A stretch of DNA of 64,000 bases from Quercus robur (Eukaryota > Streptophyta > Magnoliopsida > Fagales > Fagaceae): contig NC_065543.1 of assembly GCF_932294415.1 (NCBI RefSeq), forward strand, positions 47,641,777 to 47,705,776, written 5' to 3'. Position numbers and translations under genes: made by a program. The notes beneath the pieces were generated by a model, which did no database searches, was not told where the DNA came from, and saw only the letters and a program-made list of their open reading frames with translations. Positions 33,724 through 46,034 of this stretch are shown here, one piece after another (position 1 is the first letter of the stretch; each line of letters begins with the position of its first letter).

Positions 33724-34030
33724 TCTATATATATTAAGAGGATTCAGAAAGTTAATTATTGCTTTTTTTCCTATCAAAAATACCCCTAAATTAATTAACC
33801 AACAACTTAAAAATAGGGTTAAAATAGTAAGGAGGATTCAGAAAGTTAGTTATTGCTTTTTTTACTAACAAAAATACCCATAATTTAATTAATCTAAAAC
33901 TTAAAAATTGAGTTAAAATAGTAAATTTAAAAGAAAAAGAGGTTATTATTATTATTTTTTGGGTAATTGGAATAAAAAAGCTTAATGAAAAAAAAAAAAA
34001 ACTTAATGGGGTTATTATTACTCTTAACTA
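33724..34030 (+). repeat. Helitron-like 5' signature with two internal iterations (segment 2 left edge)
   Basis: Starts TCTATATATATTAAGAGG after an A. It then repeats GGATTCAGAAAGTTA(A/G)TTATT with a T-run and 'aaaataccc' twice (33740 and 33834). The same family occurs on the minus strand at 4260-4458, and as a shorter version at 50406-50600. Confidence 0.5.
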
Positions 34031-34050
34031 TTTGCTAACCCGTGTGATGC
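34024..34050 (-). mobile_element. Helitron-like 3' terminus in segment 2
   Basis: On the minus strand CCCATGCATCACACGGG is an imperfect hairpin. It is followed by TTAGCAAATAG and T, the same layout as the terminus at 17959 but with a degenerate CTRR. The equivalent in segment 3 is at about 50607-50630 (CCCATGTATCGCACGGG, TTAATGATTAG, T). Confidence 0.45.
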
Positions 34051-34466
34051 ATGGGAAAACCATTAAATGTAAGATTCAAAAAATAATGCCACGCACTTTT
34101 ATAACATAAGGTATCAAAGAGATGATACAACTAATTTTTTGATAATTCTGGTGGTCATCGCCTACTTGAAATATTAAAATCACTATATTGAAGTAAAATA
34201 TTCAAATTTAACAATTATTAACAAATTAAGAGAAATTAACAATTATTAATAAAAGTTGCTATAGATGGTAGTTGTAGTAGAATTCATTCAATATGTTATA
34301 ATCGATTACATCACCTCATAAAATTACTTCATAATTCATGTATGCACACCTTATAATAGAATAAGCAACCTTGTATAATCGAGGAATACCAAATATTTTG
34401 CAATGAATTCATCATACGGATTTTGGACATGTTTTGATAGCTTTCTTATTAATTTATTTATACTCA

Positions 34467-35160
34467 ATGGTTAAAACCAGAAAAAATTTGCAAAATAGAT
34501 TGATTTTAGGAAATATTTTGATAAATAGTATGCGAGTCAAAGTAATTGGTTAGTTAGACTAATTTTGGAACTCGAGTTCCTGCCCAAAAACACATGGAAC
34601 TCGAGTTTGCTAAGCTCAAGTTCCATGTGGTTTGTTTGTTTGTTTTTTGGTTTTAATTCCACGTTAGATTTATGTTGGGATTTTTGGGTTGGAATTCGAG
34701 TTTGGCAAACTTGAGTTCTAAAATCAATCTAACTAACTAAATACTTTGACGCGCATACTATTCACCAAAATATTTCCCAAAATCAATCTATTTAGCAAAT
34801 TTTGCCGTTAAAAATTTTAATTTAAAAAAAAAAAAAAACTTGCCGTTAAAACCACAACACAACACCCTTTTTAATTTTTTGATCGGATTACCCAAAAACA
34901 CATGGAACTCGAGTTTGCTAAGCTCGAGTTCCATGTGGTTTTTTTTTTTTTTTTTTTTTTTAATTCCAGGTTAGATTTATGTTGGGATTTTTGGGTTGGA
35001 ACTCGAGTTTGGCAAACTTGATTTCTAAAATCAATCTAACTAACTAAATACTTTGACGCGTATACTATTCACCGAAATATTTCCCAAAATCAATCTATTT
35101 AGCAAATTTTGCCATTAAAAATTTTAATTAAAAAAAAATTGCCATTAAAACCACCAACAC
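34467..35160. mobile_element. Foldback element with ~120-bp terminal inverted repeats, partly tandem-duplicated
   Basis: In segment 3 the single unit is 51044-51402. Its left arm (GGTTAAAACC, AAATTTGCTAAATAGACTGA, CAAAGTATTTGGTTAGTTAG, AACTCGAG) is mirrored at the right end. A central palindrome (CACATGGAACTCGAG, 9-nt loop, CTCGAGTTCCATGTG) is best preserved at 34900-34938. In segment 2 about 300 bp (34583-34890) are repeated in tandem at 34891-35190, so the element is one and a half copies long. The long imperfect TIRs suit a Mutator-like or foldback MITE. Confidence 0.7.
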
Positions 35161-35184
35161 AACACCCTTTTAAAATTTTTGATC

Positions 35185-35505
35185 GGATTAATGGGATTTT
35201 ATTAAAAAATAACTATAAAACTCAAACTATATTATTAGTTAGGTAAGGTTTGAAATAAATTTCATTTCTAACAAATTGAGTCCATAGGACTCGATTTTGT
35301 TCTGAGAAAATCAAGTGTGAGATATTCGATTTCCAAGTGAGTATGGAAATCAAGTGTCAGACACTCGATTTTCAAGTGCAAATTCACTGGACAAAATCGA
35401 GTGGAGAAAACTCGAATGGTTATAAACCAAATATGTTTCAAACCTTACCTAACTAATAATATAGTTTGAATTTTATGATTATTTTTTAATAAAATCCAGA
35501 TTAAT
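35185..35505. mobile_element. 305-bp MITE with ~60-bp TIRs, absent from segment 3
   Basis: The element is 35193-35497. The left TIR runs from GGGATTTTATTAAAAAATAA through CTATATTATTAGTTAGGTAA and GGTTTGAAA; the right end is its near-exact inverse. It is flanked by GGATTAAT (35185-35192) and AGATTAAT (35498-35505), an 8-bp TSD with one mismatch. Segment 3 at about 51432-51446 reads GATCGGATTAATGTATAC with no insert, giving the empty site. The interior carries short repeats of 'atcaagtgt(c/g)aga' and 'ctcgatttt'. Long TIRs suggest a Mutator-like MITE, although an 8-bp TSD would also suit hAT. Confidence 0.85.
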
Positions 35506-36318
35506 GTATACATGTGAGGAAAGCTTATCTTTCGTCTTCTAACCAACACAACACCCCTTCTTTTTTCTTGTTTTGGTTTCTTTTTTTTTTTCCCTTTTTT
35601 CTTTCGTTTTTTCTCAGCCACATTTCCTTCACATTTTGTTTTCTTTATTTCTCCCTTTTCTCAATTTTCCTCCACAAACTTCTTTCAATACCTCTCTCTA
35701 ACTCTGTTTCAAATATTGCTTGCCTTACCCCAGTACCCACACTTCAACAAAGTGACTTCGGTGAGTCATAGTTCATCAAGAATTAAGACCCACTCTAGCA
35801 CCCCTCTTTGAAACGACTTTTTGTCCGTTGTGTTGATCGGTGACTCCATGATTCTCATTAAGAATCAAGACCCAGTTCACTTCGGTAGTACCCACGACAT
35901 GCAGTGGTGATGGGGCTCCATCGGTGATGAAAATGACATGCAGCGATGATGGGGCTCCATGATTGGCCGTGGGTTTGTGTTTAGATATATGCAGATGATG
36001 GTAGGCAGAGCTTCATGAAAGAGCAGAGCATTGTGAAAGAGTTTTGGTGAAAGAAAAGGTACAGCATCGTGAAAGAGAAGGCAGAGCACGAATTTGGGTT
36101 TTAGAAAAATTTTATTATTATTATTTTTTTTAATATTGTGTAGATGTGAAAAATTGTAGGAGTTTTAAAAGTATATTTAGATTAACTAAGAGTAATGAAA
36201 AATAGGTCCACGGGTTTCTCAAAAAAAAAAAAAAAGGAAGGTGGATGGATTGCGTGGAGAAAGGAGAAGAAGAGAAACGGTGGTGGGTTAGGGTATTTGT
36301 CCACCACCTCCCTCCTAA

Positions 36319-36325
36319 TATATAA
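36319..36325 (+). promoter_or_regulatory. TATA box of kelch copy 2
   Basis: TATATAA in the conserved promoter block shared with 24921 and 53301; see the copy 1 TATA entry. Confidence 0.6.
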
Positions 36326-36487
36326 CAACACCAAACACAAACACAAACACAAACAAGCAATATGCTCTCTGCTCTCTCTTTTTCATAGTCGTCCGTTTGG
36401 TTGGCTTGCGTCGCTCCATTTCTATCCGATCCTCTCTTCGCATAGCAAATTGCAAGTAAGCTCTCTCTCTTGATTCGATTTTCTATA

Positions 36488-37479
36488 ATTTAGGTCAGGG
36501 GCGGAGCCACCTTATGCATTGGGGGGGCCATGGCCCCTCCAAAATTTTTTAAAACCTCTCTAATTATAGGTAAAACTAGGCTAGAATCATTTTGAGTTAA
36601 GACTTGGCCCCCACAAGATTAAAAGATTGACCCCCCTCCAACACGTCACTCATAAAATTCTTCTCACCCCAAATTTCAACTGTGCAATCATTAAAATTTA
36701 CTCATTTTGTCTTTTCCATTCTTCTCTAAAGCATGATAGCCACATCCATATTTTTTTAGTTTTTAGTTATCCAATTTTTGTGAATGGATAAAACTGAGGT
36801 GTAGTACATCAGATTACCTGATTAAAATCATATGTATTGAATTTAATTGTCCTTAAAAATAATAACATTATTTGTATGTTATTGGTCACGTTAAACATAT
36901 GCTTGAATTTAATTGAAGAACCTAATGTATTATACTTAGGATATTGTACTTAAGTTTTGCACTTTCTCAAAATTATTACAATATCTCTTTCCACTTAAAA
37001 ACCATTGAAAAGACTTTGCTCATCACTTGGTGCTCTCTTTTCAGTTACTCTTCATTAACTCTTCCATGGGATGCTCTCACATAATCACATTTTCATTAGT
37101 TTCTCCCTCTTCCTTAACAAACAGTTTTCTTACTTAAAGCTAAGAAAATATTGAGAAATACCAACTTCTTCTTTTTCTTCTTCTTTTGCAGTTTTGTTGT
37201 ATACTTATATTTGATTTCTATGAATGTTATGGACTTATGGTTTTTCAAAAGAATAGGAGAAACTCAAGAAAAAAAGACTTAAGATGCTCAATTGGTCGAT
37301 TAACTTGTTAGTATTTTGATATTTGAGTGCTATAGAATTACACCGCCAAAAATATTCTATCAATAATCTTTGTTATAAATATATTGTACTTTGAGTTTTT
37401 CGTTGAATTGCAAATCAAAATGATAGTTTTACCTTGGCCCTCCCAAGCAAAAATTCCAGACTACGCCCCTGATTTAGGG
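36488..37479. mobile_element. Non-autonomous hAT element (976 bp) in the 5' intron of kelch copy 2
   Basis: The element is 36496-37471. The left end is CAGGGGCGGAGCCACC. The right end read inward is CAGGGGCGTAGTCTGG, so the first 8 bases match and 10 of the first 14 agree. TSDs are ATTTAGGT (36488-36495) and ATTTAGGG (37472-37479), 7 of 8 matching. Copies 1 and 3 read straight through the site (TAATTTAG(A/G)GGTATTGA), so both are empty sites. There is no transposase ORF. It sits in the intron of the 5' UTR, between the leader exon and the ATG exon. Confidence 0.92.
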
Positions 37480-37674
37480 GTATTGATTTTGCTTTGATTA
37501 GTTTACATTGAATTCCATGTTACATTTGTTAATTTTGTATATATGGAATTCTTTGATTCTTTGTCTTTTAAGGCTCTGATTATTTGGCGGTTGTGCCATG
37601 GTTATGGTTAGGGTTAAGGTTATGGTTCTGACTTATATTCTGAGAGATTTATTTTGTTTTATCCAGAGTTGGCC

Positions 37675-38983
37675 ATGTCAAATTCTAAATTTTCAACACC
37701 GAAATCATCGTCCTCTTTGTCTTCATTGTCTCCACCTTCTTCATCTTTCTCACTACCATTGAGTGATGAAGATTCCCTTCCATACCAGAAATTTGCTTGT
37801 ATCCTCGTATGTCTTTGGAGTGGTATGTCTTTAACATCTCTGACGATGTTGAGCACAATTAGGCTCCTCCTCCACCTGGTCCTAGTCCGTTTTTACAAGC
37901 AATATTTCATCCAAACTCCCACCAGCAGCAGCATATCAAACCTGCAGTGATTGTACCTTCAGGAAGGAAGTGTTCCGTTTTAGGATCTAACAACACTTTA
38001 TACCATATAGCTGGCTGCCAATTTTGTGTTTCTGGACGTGACGATTTAGTGTCTCGTTTTGACCTTACCAATACCAAAAAATCTAGGCAAGAGTTTCTTC
38101 CTCCAATGCCTAATGGCGTGTCGTCAGCGCATGCTCTCTTTCTTGGCAATAAGCTTTATTGCCTAGGTGGTTATCAAGAAAACAAATCCTAGGCCATGGC
38201 TTACAACTTGAGTCTTGATAGATGGGACTCTCTCGTGGATCCTCCTCACCGTCCCAAAAATGTTGATAATATTTTTTCAGTAGCTATAGAGGTCCCAACC
38301 CCAACTATTGTGGTGGGTTCAACTTTGCAGCCTTGTCCTCTCCAAATCTATGATGTGCATACCAAGTGTTGGAGACTACATGAGTTTATAAACAAGGATG
38401 GCTTTTATCTTTTGCCTCGGGGACAACCTATGGCTATTGATAGCAAGTTTTATTGGTATGAATTCAACTATCGATGCCTAGCTGCATTTGATGTGGTCAC
38501 AAACGAGTGGTCATTGGCCTATGTCCCTATACATGACAGTGATGAATGTCTATTGGATGGAGAGATCAATTCACCTCCGCGCTTGGCACATCTAGCCGGT
38601 GATGATTTCTGCTTGTTTTGGGGATCCTCCTGCCAGCATTACGAATCTGGTGGCTCTCTTGACAGCATCATATCTCGCCTTCACTGCCTGAAGTTTCGTT
38701 TTTCCAAGTTCACCCAAAGCAAGGATCAACTTTTCGCTTGGATGCCTCTATCCTGTCATGCCAATCCTACGTTGTGCCTTGGGTAAAGCCCTTTCTTGAT
38801 GGCTTCGTGGGGTAAGTATGCATCTCTTTCTCTATTTATGACTCTTCCTTTTCTGTAATTTATATGCCTCTGCCACTCTAATTTTATATATTTGTTATTT
38901 TTATGGTTGTCATGCTAATTGAAGAGTGTTGGTACTGCAGGGACGGTCATTTGGATTTGGGATACAACTGCTTGGAAGTTTGA
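37675..38983 (+). pseudogene. Kelch-repeat gene copy 2, pseudogene
   Basis: The exon structure matches copy 1 (37675-38811 and 38941-38983, same splice sites). Against copy 1 it has a 13-bp deletion at about 37810 between direct repeats of CTCGT, causing a frameshift. CAG became TAG at about 37859, TGG became TAG at about 38190, and a 1-bp deletion lies at about 38707 (TTCCAAG for TTCCAAAG). Four independent lesions mean it cannot make the propeller. Most silent and replacement differences otherwise remain few, so the duplication is not ancient. Confidence 0.92.
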
Positions 38984-40522
38984 CATCATGAGTGGTATTT
39001 TTGTGTTTGGCTTTTTTTCATTTTCCCCTTTTGATTCTATGGAACAAGATATTAGTGCTGTAATCCTTTTTTTTTTTGGTTAATTAGTGAAGTAATCATT
39101 TTGTAACCTCCTTTTATTCTTTTGATAGAATATAGTTGCATTGAGTGTTGTGGGTATGCATACTTTTCTTTACTACCTGCTCTTTTCTAAATTCATGAAT
39201 TTGTTGTTGGCGGTGGAAGGGGAGGGTGTGGATTGAGGAGGATTACCTCAGAATTTTTATTTAAGTGTTGCTACAGTGGTTAATAAATATTCTCAGTTGT
39301 GCAATGCACAAGGTAACTTTTCTAGATGGTCTATTGTGTACTACGTTTGTACTGTAATGAACTGTAACTATGGTAAATGGACAATTCTCAATATCTAGAG
39401 TAAATGCTGTGATGTAGGTGTAAACATTCTACTTGACTAATACTAATGTGAGGTAGATATATTCTTCATTTAATTTGTGTATGGAATTTAGATAAAATTT
39501 CATGAAAATGGAAGGCCCCTAGTACTCCCTAACTTTAAACATGTATTTGAATTGATGTTTATGTCAACTCCAATCTCCTATTTGCTTGACCATTAAAATG
39601 ATGCAAACCTTTTTCCCAATGAGAGATTGATTGTTGTTTTTAGCATCGACAAAACGGGATTTATATACCTTTTTCATGGCTTTATGAAACTTTTTATTTG
39701 GGGTATGGTGGGGTGATGTTTGATTTTTTTTTTTTTTGGAGAAGAATTTTCCAATTTAAGATTAAGAACACTTGTTTGAACAAACTCTGACTTGTGCATT
39801 CTTCTGCTATTGTCAACACCTTAAATCGCTTTGAACCCTGCCATTACCCCCTACATTTAGGAGGATATGACGAAATTTTGATTTAGAGTTGTTAAATAGA
39901 GGGTTATGGGTTTATATTAAGAATTAAAAGGTGGGTAGATGAGTTATTTGATGATTATTTGATTGAAGAAAGTATGCAGAGTTTTAAGGTGTTGATGGGT
40001 TAAAGAAAGGATTGATTAGGGGTTGTAAGATATAAGGAAATGGAGATGATTATGTGGTATTTAGGGCTGCATGAACAGTACTAGAAGAAAAGAAGTGCTT
40101 AAATTTTACCATCCTGCACCCTTGTTGCTTGTTGTGGATAGCTTTCTGAGCATCCTGTCATGATTGAGCATGGCACTTACACTCTCAACTGCCAAAATAA
40201 TCTACAGACAACCCAGAACATCCATTATTAGAGAAAGATGAAATTAAGTATTTCATGGATAACTTTTTAAGAATCAGGCATTAATTTAGTCAAATTTCAT
40301 ATCCTAAGCAGGTTTTCATATATTCAACAAGAATAGCACGTTTTACTTGTGTACGCAAATTCTTTTTTTTTTTTTTTTAATATTTATTTTTTTATAATGA
40401 AATCTGTATGCAAATTTTTTATTTCTTTCTTTTGATCAACAATCCTCAAATTTTAAAATTGAAGTAGATAAGAACAAAACAAGGTTTACGTGCACCAGCA
40501 TTCATCAAATCCTCAAAGAAGG
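38984..40522. other. 3' flank of kelch copy 2, shared with segment 3
   Basis: Aligns throughout with 54935-56470. It includes the GTTGTGCAATGCAC insertion absent in copy 1 (39296-39310), a T-run near 39730 and CAAGGTTTACGTGCACCA near 40482. No coding sequence. Confidence 0.7.
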
Positions 40523-41864
40523 TTTCACGATTCCTAAAGCTGTGGCTACTAGAATGGAATGTATTCAGAGGAATTTCCTTTGGGGGTCTTCTGAGGGGAG
40601 CTTCAAATATCCTTTGGTGGCTTGGGAAAGGGTGTGTTTACCTGTCAAATTGGGTGGTTTGGGGATAAGAAGTGTGGCATCTTTTAATCAAGCTTTATTA
40701 GGTAAACAGTTGTGGCGGTTTGGGCATGAAGTTACCCATCTTTGGCAGAGAGTAATCTCCACAAAATACGGTGAGGGTCATGGGGGGTGGTGTACGAAAG
40801 TGTGCAGGAGGACTCATGGTTGTGGTCTTTGGAGAAGCATTCATGAAGGGTGGGAGAGTTTTTCTAAGCATTTGTCTTTTATAGTGGGTGAAGGCACCCT
40901 TATTCGCTTCTGGCATGATAGGTGAATTGGGGACTATACCCTAAAAGACCTCTATCCTGAGCTATATTTCTGTTCAGTAGCCAAGGATGCATGCATCTCT
41001 GAGGTTTTGTGGACTTCGGAAGGAAGTACTTTCAGAGTGTGGGACTTACGGTTTTTTAGAGCATTTGAAGATTGGGAGCTAGCTGCATCTTACTCTCTTC
41101 TTCACCTTATCCATCCTCGTACTCCTTGGGGGGAAAGGAGGGATACGCTTCGATGGCAGCTCAAAGGGGATGGTAAGTTTGATACCTGATCTTATTACCA
41201 AGCTATTCAGGGCAATCCAAACCTTTTGTTTCCTTGGAAGGGTGCGTGGAAACCAAAGATTCTTAAGCGAGTGGCCTCCTTCTTGTGGACAGCTGCGCAC
41301 AATCGGATTCTCACTTTGGATAATCTCATGCTTAGGGATCGCATTTTGGTAAATCAGTGTTGTATGTGTTGTGGTGATGGGGAGCCGGTAAACCATCTTC
41401 TGCTTCATTGTCCTGTTACACATTCTTTATGGTCCTTCATGCTTCAGGCTTTTGGTGTGCATTGGGTTATGCCAAGAACGACGGCGGGTTTGTTATCTTG
41501 CTGGCATCAATGGCTTGGGAAGCACAACCCGAATATTTGGAATTTGATTCTAGGGTGCTTAATGTGGATTGTTTGGTTGGAACGAAACCGTTGCTCCTTT
41601 GAGAACATGGAGAAGACGTTGGATGAGTTAAAGATTTTATGCCAGCGTAGTCTTTTTGAGTGGGCTCGTTGTTGGGGCTTTACTAATTCTTCGTCTCTTT
41701 CAGAGTTTCTGTTTTCCCTTAGTTTATCTTTTTTATTTCCTTATCTTTGGTTTTGTTGTTTGGTTTTTCTGTTTCTTGTTGTTCATCATCATGAACTACT
41801 TATACTTTTCTTTTTCCTCATTTATATCGTTTCTTTGATTACTTATCAAAAAAAAAAAAAAAAA
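40523..41864 (+). pseudogene. 5'-truncated L1 retrotransposon (ORF2 C-terminus) with A-tail
   Basis: One reading frame from 40524 encodes the post-RT region (FTIPKAVATRMECIQRNFLW, then GGLGIRSVASFNQALLGKQL), and then the zf-RVT region with CCMCCGDGEPVNHLLLHCP. It is broken by two in-frame stops: TGA at 40923 where plant L1 usually has Trp, and TGA at 41187 where Arg is expected (CGA to TGA is a CpG transition). An A-run ends the element at 41864. Segment 3 lacks it (AAAGAAGG continues to ATTTAAAATACACC at 56463-56480), giving the empty site. No clean TSD; a few target bases were lost. Confidence 0.9.
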
Positions 41865-42658
41865 TACACCGGACATAGTGAGCACCCACTTTGATGCCAT
41901 TCCATGATTAATAAGAGACTGTTTTTGTGAAGGTGGCTATTTTTGTGAAGTTCAATGACAAGTCTTTTGGTATCAAATATGCAATTTGAATTCGAGCTCT
42001 TGTTATGTTGTTTCTTTCTTCCTTCTTATTGTTTATGACATGAACATCAGAGGTATTAATTTATTAAGAAAAAAATCTTAATGGAGATTGTGGCTATTAT
42101 TTCTCAATTGATATTTGTGTCAATAACATTGTTCACAACCACAAAGATGGCAATGTAATGGTGCTGTATACATGCTTAACTAAAATAATCTTATCACATG
42201 TGATTGCCCTCATTAACAATTTGACAAGCTTGATCTCTTTGCCTTCAGCCCCCACAAAAAAAAAAGGGCTTAATTTCTGCAATCTGTCCAGGTTGCAGAA
42301 AGTTGATTTATTGGTGGTAAGCAATAAATAAATAAGACTAATTTAATATTTCACTATGGCTTTATATTCTTTGCACCTATAGTTGATTGATCTTATGCTT
42401 TTTTTAAAAAATACGTTTTAACTGCTTGAATTAGTTAGAGTTTGCTGAAAGTCATGGAATTATTAAAACATATGATTTTGTATGATATAAGATGGCTGGG
42501 TTTAGTGAGATTGCAGATAAGTGGTCTAGTGATATAGACAATTTGGTTTGATTGAATACTCATTACTTTTGTATACAGCAGAAGTTGAAGTCAAAATTTT
42601 GACTTAATTCTATGATTTTCAATGCCATTATTCTCTTAGCTCGTTTTAAAAGCGTTAA
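41865..42658. other. Segment 2 right flank, shared with 56480-57313
   Basis: Aligns with segment 3 to the end of CTCGTTTTAAAAGC(G/A)TTAA. It includes CTGCAATCTGTCCAGGTTGC (about 42279) and GATAAGATGGCTGG-like phrases. No gene recognised; a short A-run near 42258 is replaced by ACCGGTAT in segment 3. Confidence 0.6.
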
Positions 42659-43009
42659 CACTTCCACAAACTTGAGTTTTTTCAACATATTTATATCCAC
42701 GGTCATTAAAAAGTGTAAATAAAAGTTTAATTTTCTATGGTTGAGTACAACTGTAGAGTAAAAATAAGGAAATTCATAAACTTATTTCTACAATTGTTAT
42801 AACTGTTGAAAAAAGTATTAAAAAGTATTTGGTTTTAGTTTTTTTCTCCAGGCACCGTAGTAAAAGGGGGGTCAAAAGAGAGAATAGATTAATCAACAGT
42901 TTGATCAGCTGTGGACAAAATAATTTAAATTTTGTATCAACGGTTGTAAAACGTTGGAAAACAATAACACTATATTGAATAAAAGCTCATTTTAATCTTA
43001 GAGAGTTTA

Positions 43010-43660
43010 AAACGTTAAGGGGCTCTCTCACTCTTGCTCTCTTTCATAGCTCACATCTCTCTCGGCTCGTCACAGGTTCTTTCTCTCTCTCTCTCTCTCT
43101 CTTCCTTGTGTTTTTTGTTATTTTCTCTGCAACCAAACAGAGTTTTTGACTTTGGTTGATTTTTCTTAGCTTCAAATTCACCGAGTTGGTACAATCGCAT
43201 CCAAATCTTGCATATATTCACACTTTTACCAATCCAAACCTCTGATTAGGTATCTTCTATACATTGATGAATCCAATTTCACATTCTCCTTGAAAACCTA
43301 ACCTTCAATTTTGTATTTCTTCGTTTTTCCATAGATAGCATAAACGTTTTGTTTTTTATTTTGGATTTTTTGTATATAACTTGTATAATTAAATTACAAA
43401 TCTAGAATTATTGTTTATTAGTATAATTACTCTTATTATGTAATTTAGGTTTTTTTTCAATGGTCTTTTGGAATTCAGAGTTTGATTTTGGTTTTGGAGA
43501 TTAGTGAGAATTCAGGGTTAAAAGTTTTGACCTCGAACCCATTGTATTGGGATAAGTATTTGCATAGAGAGAGGAAGGGAGGGCTTGGGTTGTTGATTCC
43601 AGAACAAGGACCGAAACAAGTGGAAGTGAAGGCTTAGGAGTTTGGGTAATCTAAACTTTT
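43010..43660 (+). other. Gene-like leader and exon-like segment inside the CACTA element
   Basis: A CT-rich tract (43015-43105, with (CT)n) resembles a plant 5' UTR. At about 43530-43640 a short open stretch reads SNPLYWDKYLHRERKGGLGL before a stop. I do not recognise its source. This may be captured host sequence upstream of the phototropin exon, but that is inference. Confidence 0.3.
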
Positions 43661-44367
43661 AACATATGTATACATGTCATTTTTCATGTTGGAATTGATC
43701 GTTTGAACTTCATTTTGTGGAGTATAGAATTGTGCAATTGTTTTTTATTACGCAATTGTTGTTGTAGGAAAATTAGATGTAGAATAAAGATTGTCATGGC
43801 ATTCCTTGCATTTGAATATAAGTTATACAACTTTCTATTCAAAGGTTGCTCGAGCGTTGTGATTATTTGAAGATTGGATCCTGTTTCTGTAGTTTCTGGT
43901 TTTAATAAATTGTACTTACTAAAAAAAATGCTTATATCAATAAATTGTTATTAGTTTCACGAATCCAGTTTTGCCATTTTAGTAGAATTATGAACCACTT
44001 GGAAATGTCTCATGACCTAAAACTCTTTTACCTTCTCCTCGTGGAACCATGATATCAGCCATACCACATTTTGATAATTTAAATGTGTGTTTCTAGGTTA
44101 GCTTCATGAATTTGGTTTGTTCATACATTTTGTTAAGCTTTTATCTGTTTGACAATGTCTCATTAGCTTAGTCCATATACTCCTTTGGCTTGTCCTGTTA
44201 ACACCAAAATATGAGTTCTTAACACTTTTTAGTGTTAATTCCTCTCTATTAAAATCGTTGTCTTTCTCCAGGTCACACAAAGGTCTTGCCTAACATCAAA
44301 AGCATTAAAGTAAAAATTAGATTCTTTGCTCTTCTTTATGATTAAATTACTGTGGTTTTTGTTGCAG

Positions 44368-44452
44368 TGTTCATTTGGTGGAATTGCAAGGTAGAGGTGA
44401 ACTATATGCTATGAAGGCAATGGAAAAGTCAATGATGCTGAATCGTAACAAG
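44368..44452 (+). pseudogene. PHOT2: Isolated phototropin kinase-domain exon
   Basis: An 85-nt exon with intact acceptor (TTGTTGCAG) and donor (AAG|GTATGA) encodes VHLVELQGRGELYAMKAMEK followed by SMMLNRNK. This is the phototropin AGC-kinase strand carrying the ATP-binding Lys (AMK). GELYAMKAMEK is closer to PHOT2 than to PHOT1 as I know them. The preceding glycine-loop exon and the following exon (HRACIEREI type) are not found nearby. The frame is undamaged. A single exon inside CACTA boundaries points to transposon capture rather than a working gene. Confidence 0.8.
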
Positions 44453-44563
44453 GTATGAATATATAAGAGAATTGTTATTTGGCTGTTTAAAGATACCTAG
44501 CCATTTCCTTTCTATATGAAATCAATGTAACAAAAGAGAATATTTCTTTCTAAATCCTTTCAC

Positions 44564-44595
<32 letters not shown>

Positions 44596-46034
44596 TCAAA
44601 TAAATCCTGATGACTTATATTGAGTCTAGAAAAAGGTATTTGGTTTCATGATTATGTGGCTTAGAATTTGTTGCTCAAATAGCACCTCCTCCCCCTGTGA
44701 GAGCAAGGTGGGGTTGAGGTCTTCAATTCAAGACCCATCAGGTAGGTGTGTAATTTATCAAGAAAAAAAAGGCTTAGAATCTGTGGCCTTCTCTTGCATT
44801 TGAAAGTTTAATGAATGTCATTAACTCCCATAATTGTAAAGACGCATATATGCACAAAACATTTTAAATATGTATGTGAAGGAAAAATGTGTTATGTTTT
44901 CACCCTCTAATGCAATTTGGGGTTTTTGTTCGATGGCTTCTATGACTGAAAATTTTGAATGTTTTGTTCTCTAGGGCGCATTGGGTGTTTTTACTTTTAA
45001 AATTTTTTTTCTTTATTTATGCTTAAGACATTAAGGTACTGAACCTACATTAAGGTGGAAATACTTATCATTGTCAGGATTACTAGCCTTAATCCTTTGG
45101 ATTTCCTCCCTGCAAAGTGCAACAAATAAGTTACATGCAAACTCAAGGTATATGCATGTTACTAATCTCTCAATTTCAAGACCAAATCCAATTCCTACCA
45201 TCACTCATAATCAAGTTAGTCTCTGAGAGAGAGAGAGAGAGAGAGAGAGAGTAAAATTCATTTTACTTACTTTATAAACCTGTTATATGCTGAAGGAACC
45301 CGTTGTCTCTTCTCTAGGGCTGTGATGTACACAAAAATTTAAAACACAATTTAGATTGCTTTTATCAATTGTAAGTGCAATGCTTTGAATACAATTATTG
45401 GCATAGGAATTTGTTGCACAATGAACATGTGTATGATTAGTATTATTAAGCATTGAATATTGACTGACTATAATCTTAAATATACTGGGAAGCAGTCCAA
45501 AAGTTCATGGTCTTTTAACATTCCATCTGTTAAACTATGCTATGGTCCATTGCTCCTTTGTTTTTTAGGCACATTAGAACAATTTCTCAATCACGCTCCA
45601 TCTGTTAACACATGCTGTGTCCTGGTGTATTATTGAATCTGAATTAAGTTCGCATAGTCTAGACCTCTAAAGGTAAGCCTATTTATCCGAGTTCTTAGGG
45701 AAAACAAAATTGGAACTGTAAAAGACAATGAAGGTTCTTACGCTACCTCTGCTATGAATTAATGATGAGTCAAATTAGTTAGGTAAAGTCACCATCTTTG
45801 GAGAGTCCGTGGATGAGTAGAGAATAAAATCATGTGCTTAATTTGGGTACTGAGAGATTTACAAAACTATTAAACTTATATGACCCATGGCCTCAATGAT
45901 GAAGTAGGACTTGTCACCATAAAGTTGAACTTAGGAATTCTCCAAGATTGGAAAAAATTAGGCATAGAAATTTAGGCTTTTCTTATTCATCAGAAAAGAG
46001 AAAAAAAAAATTTGGTAACTTACACATGCATCTA

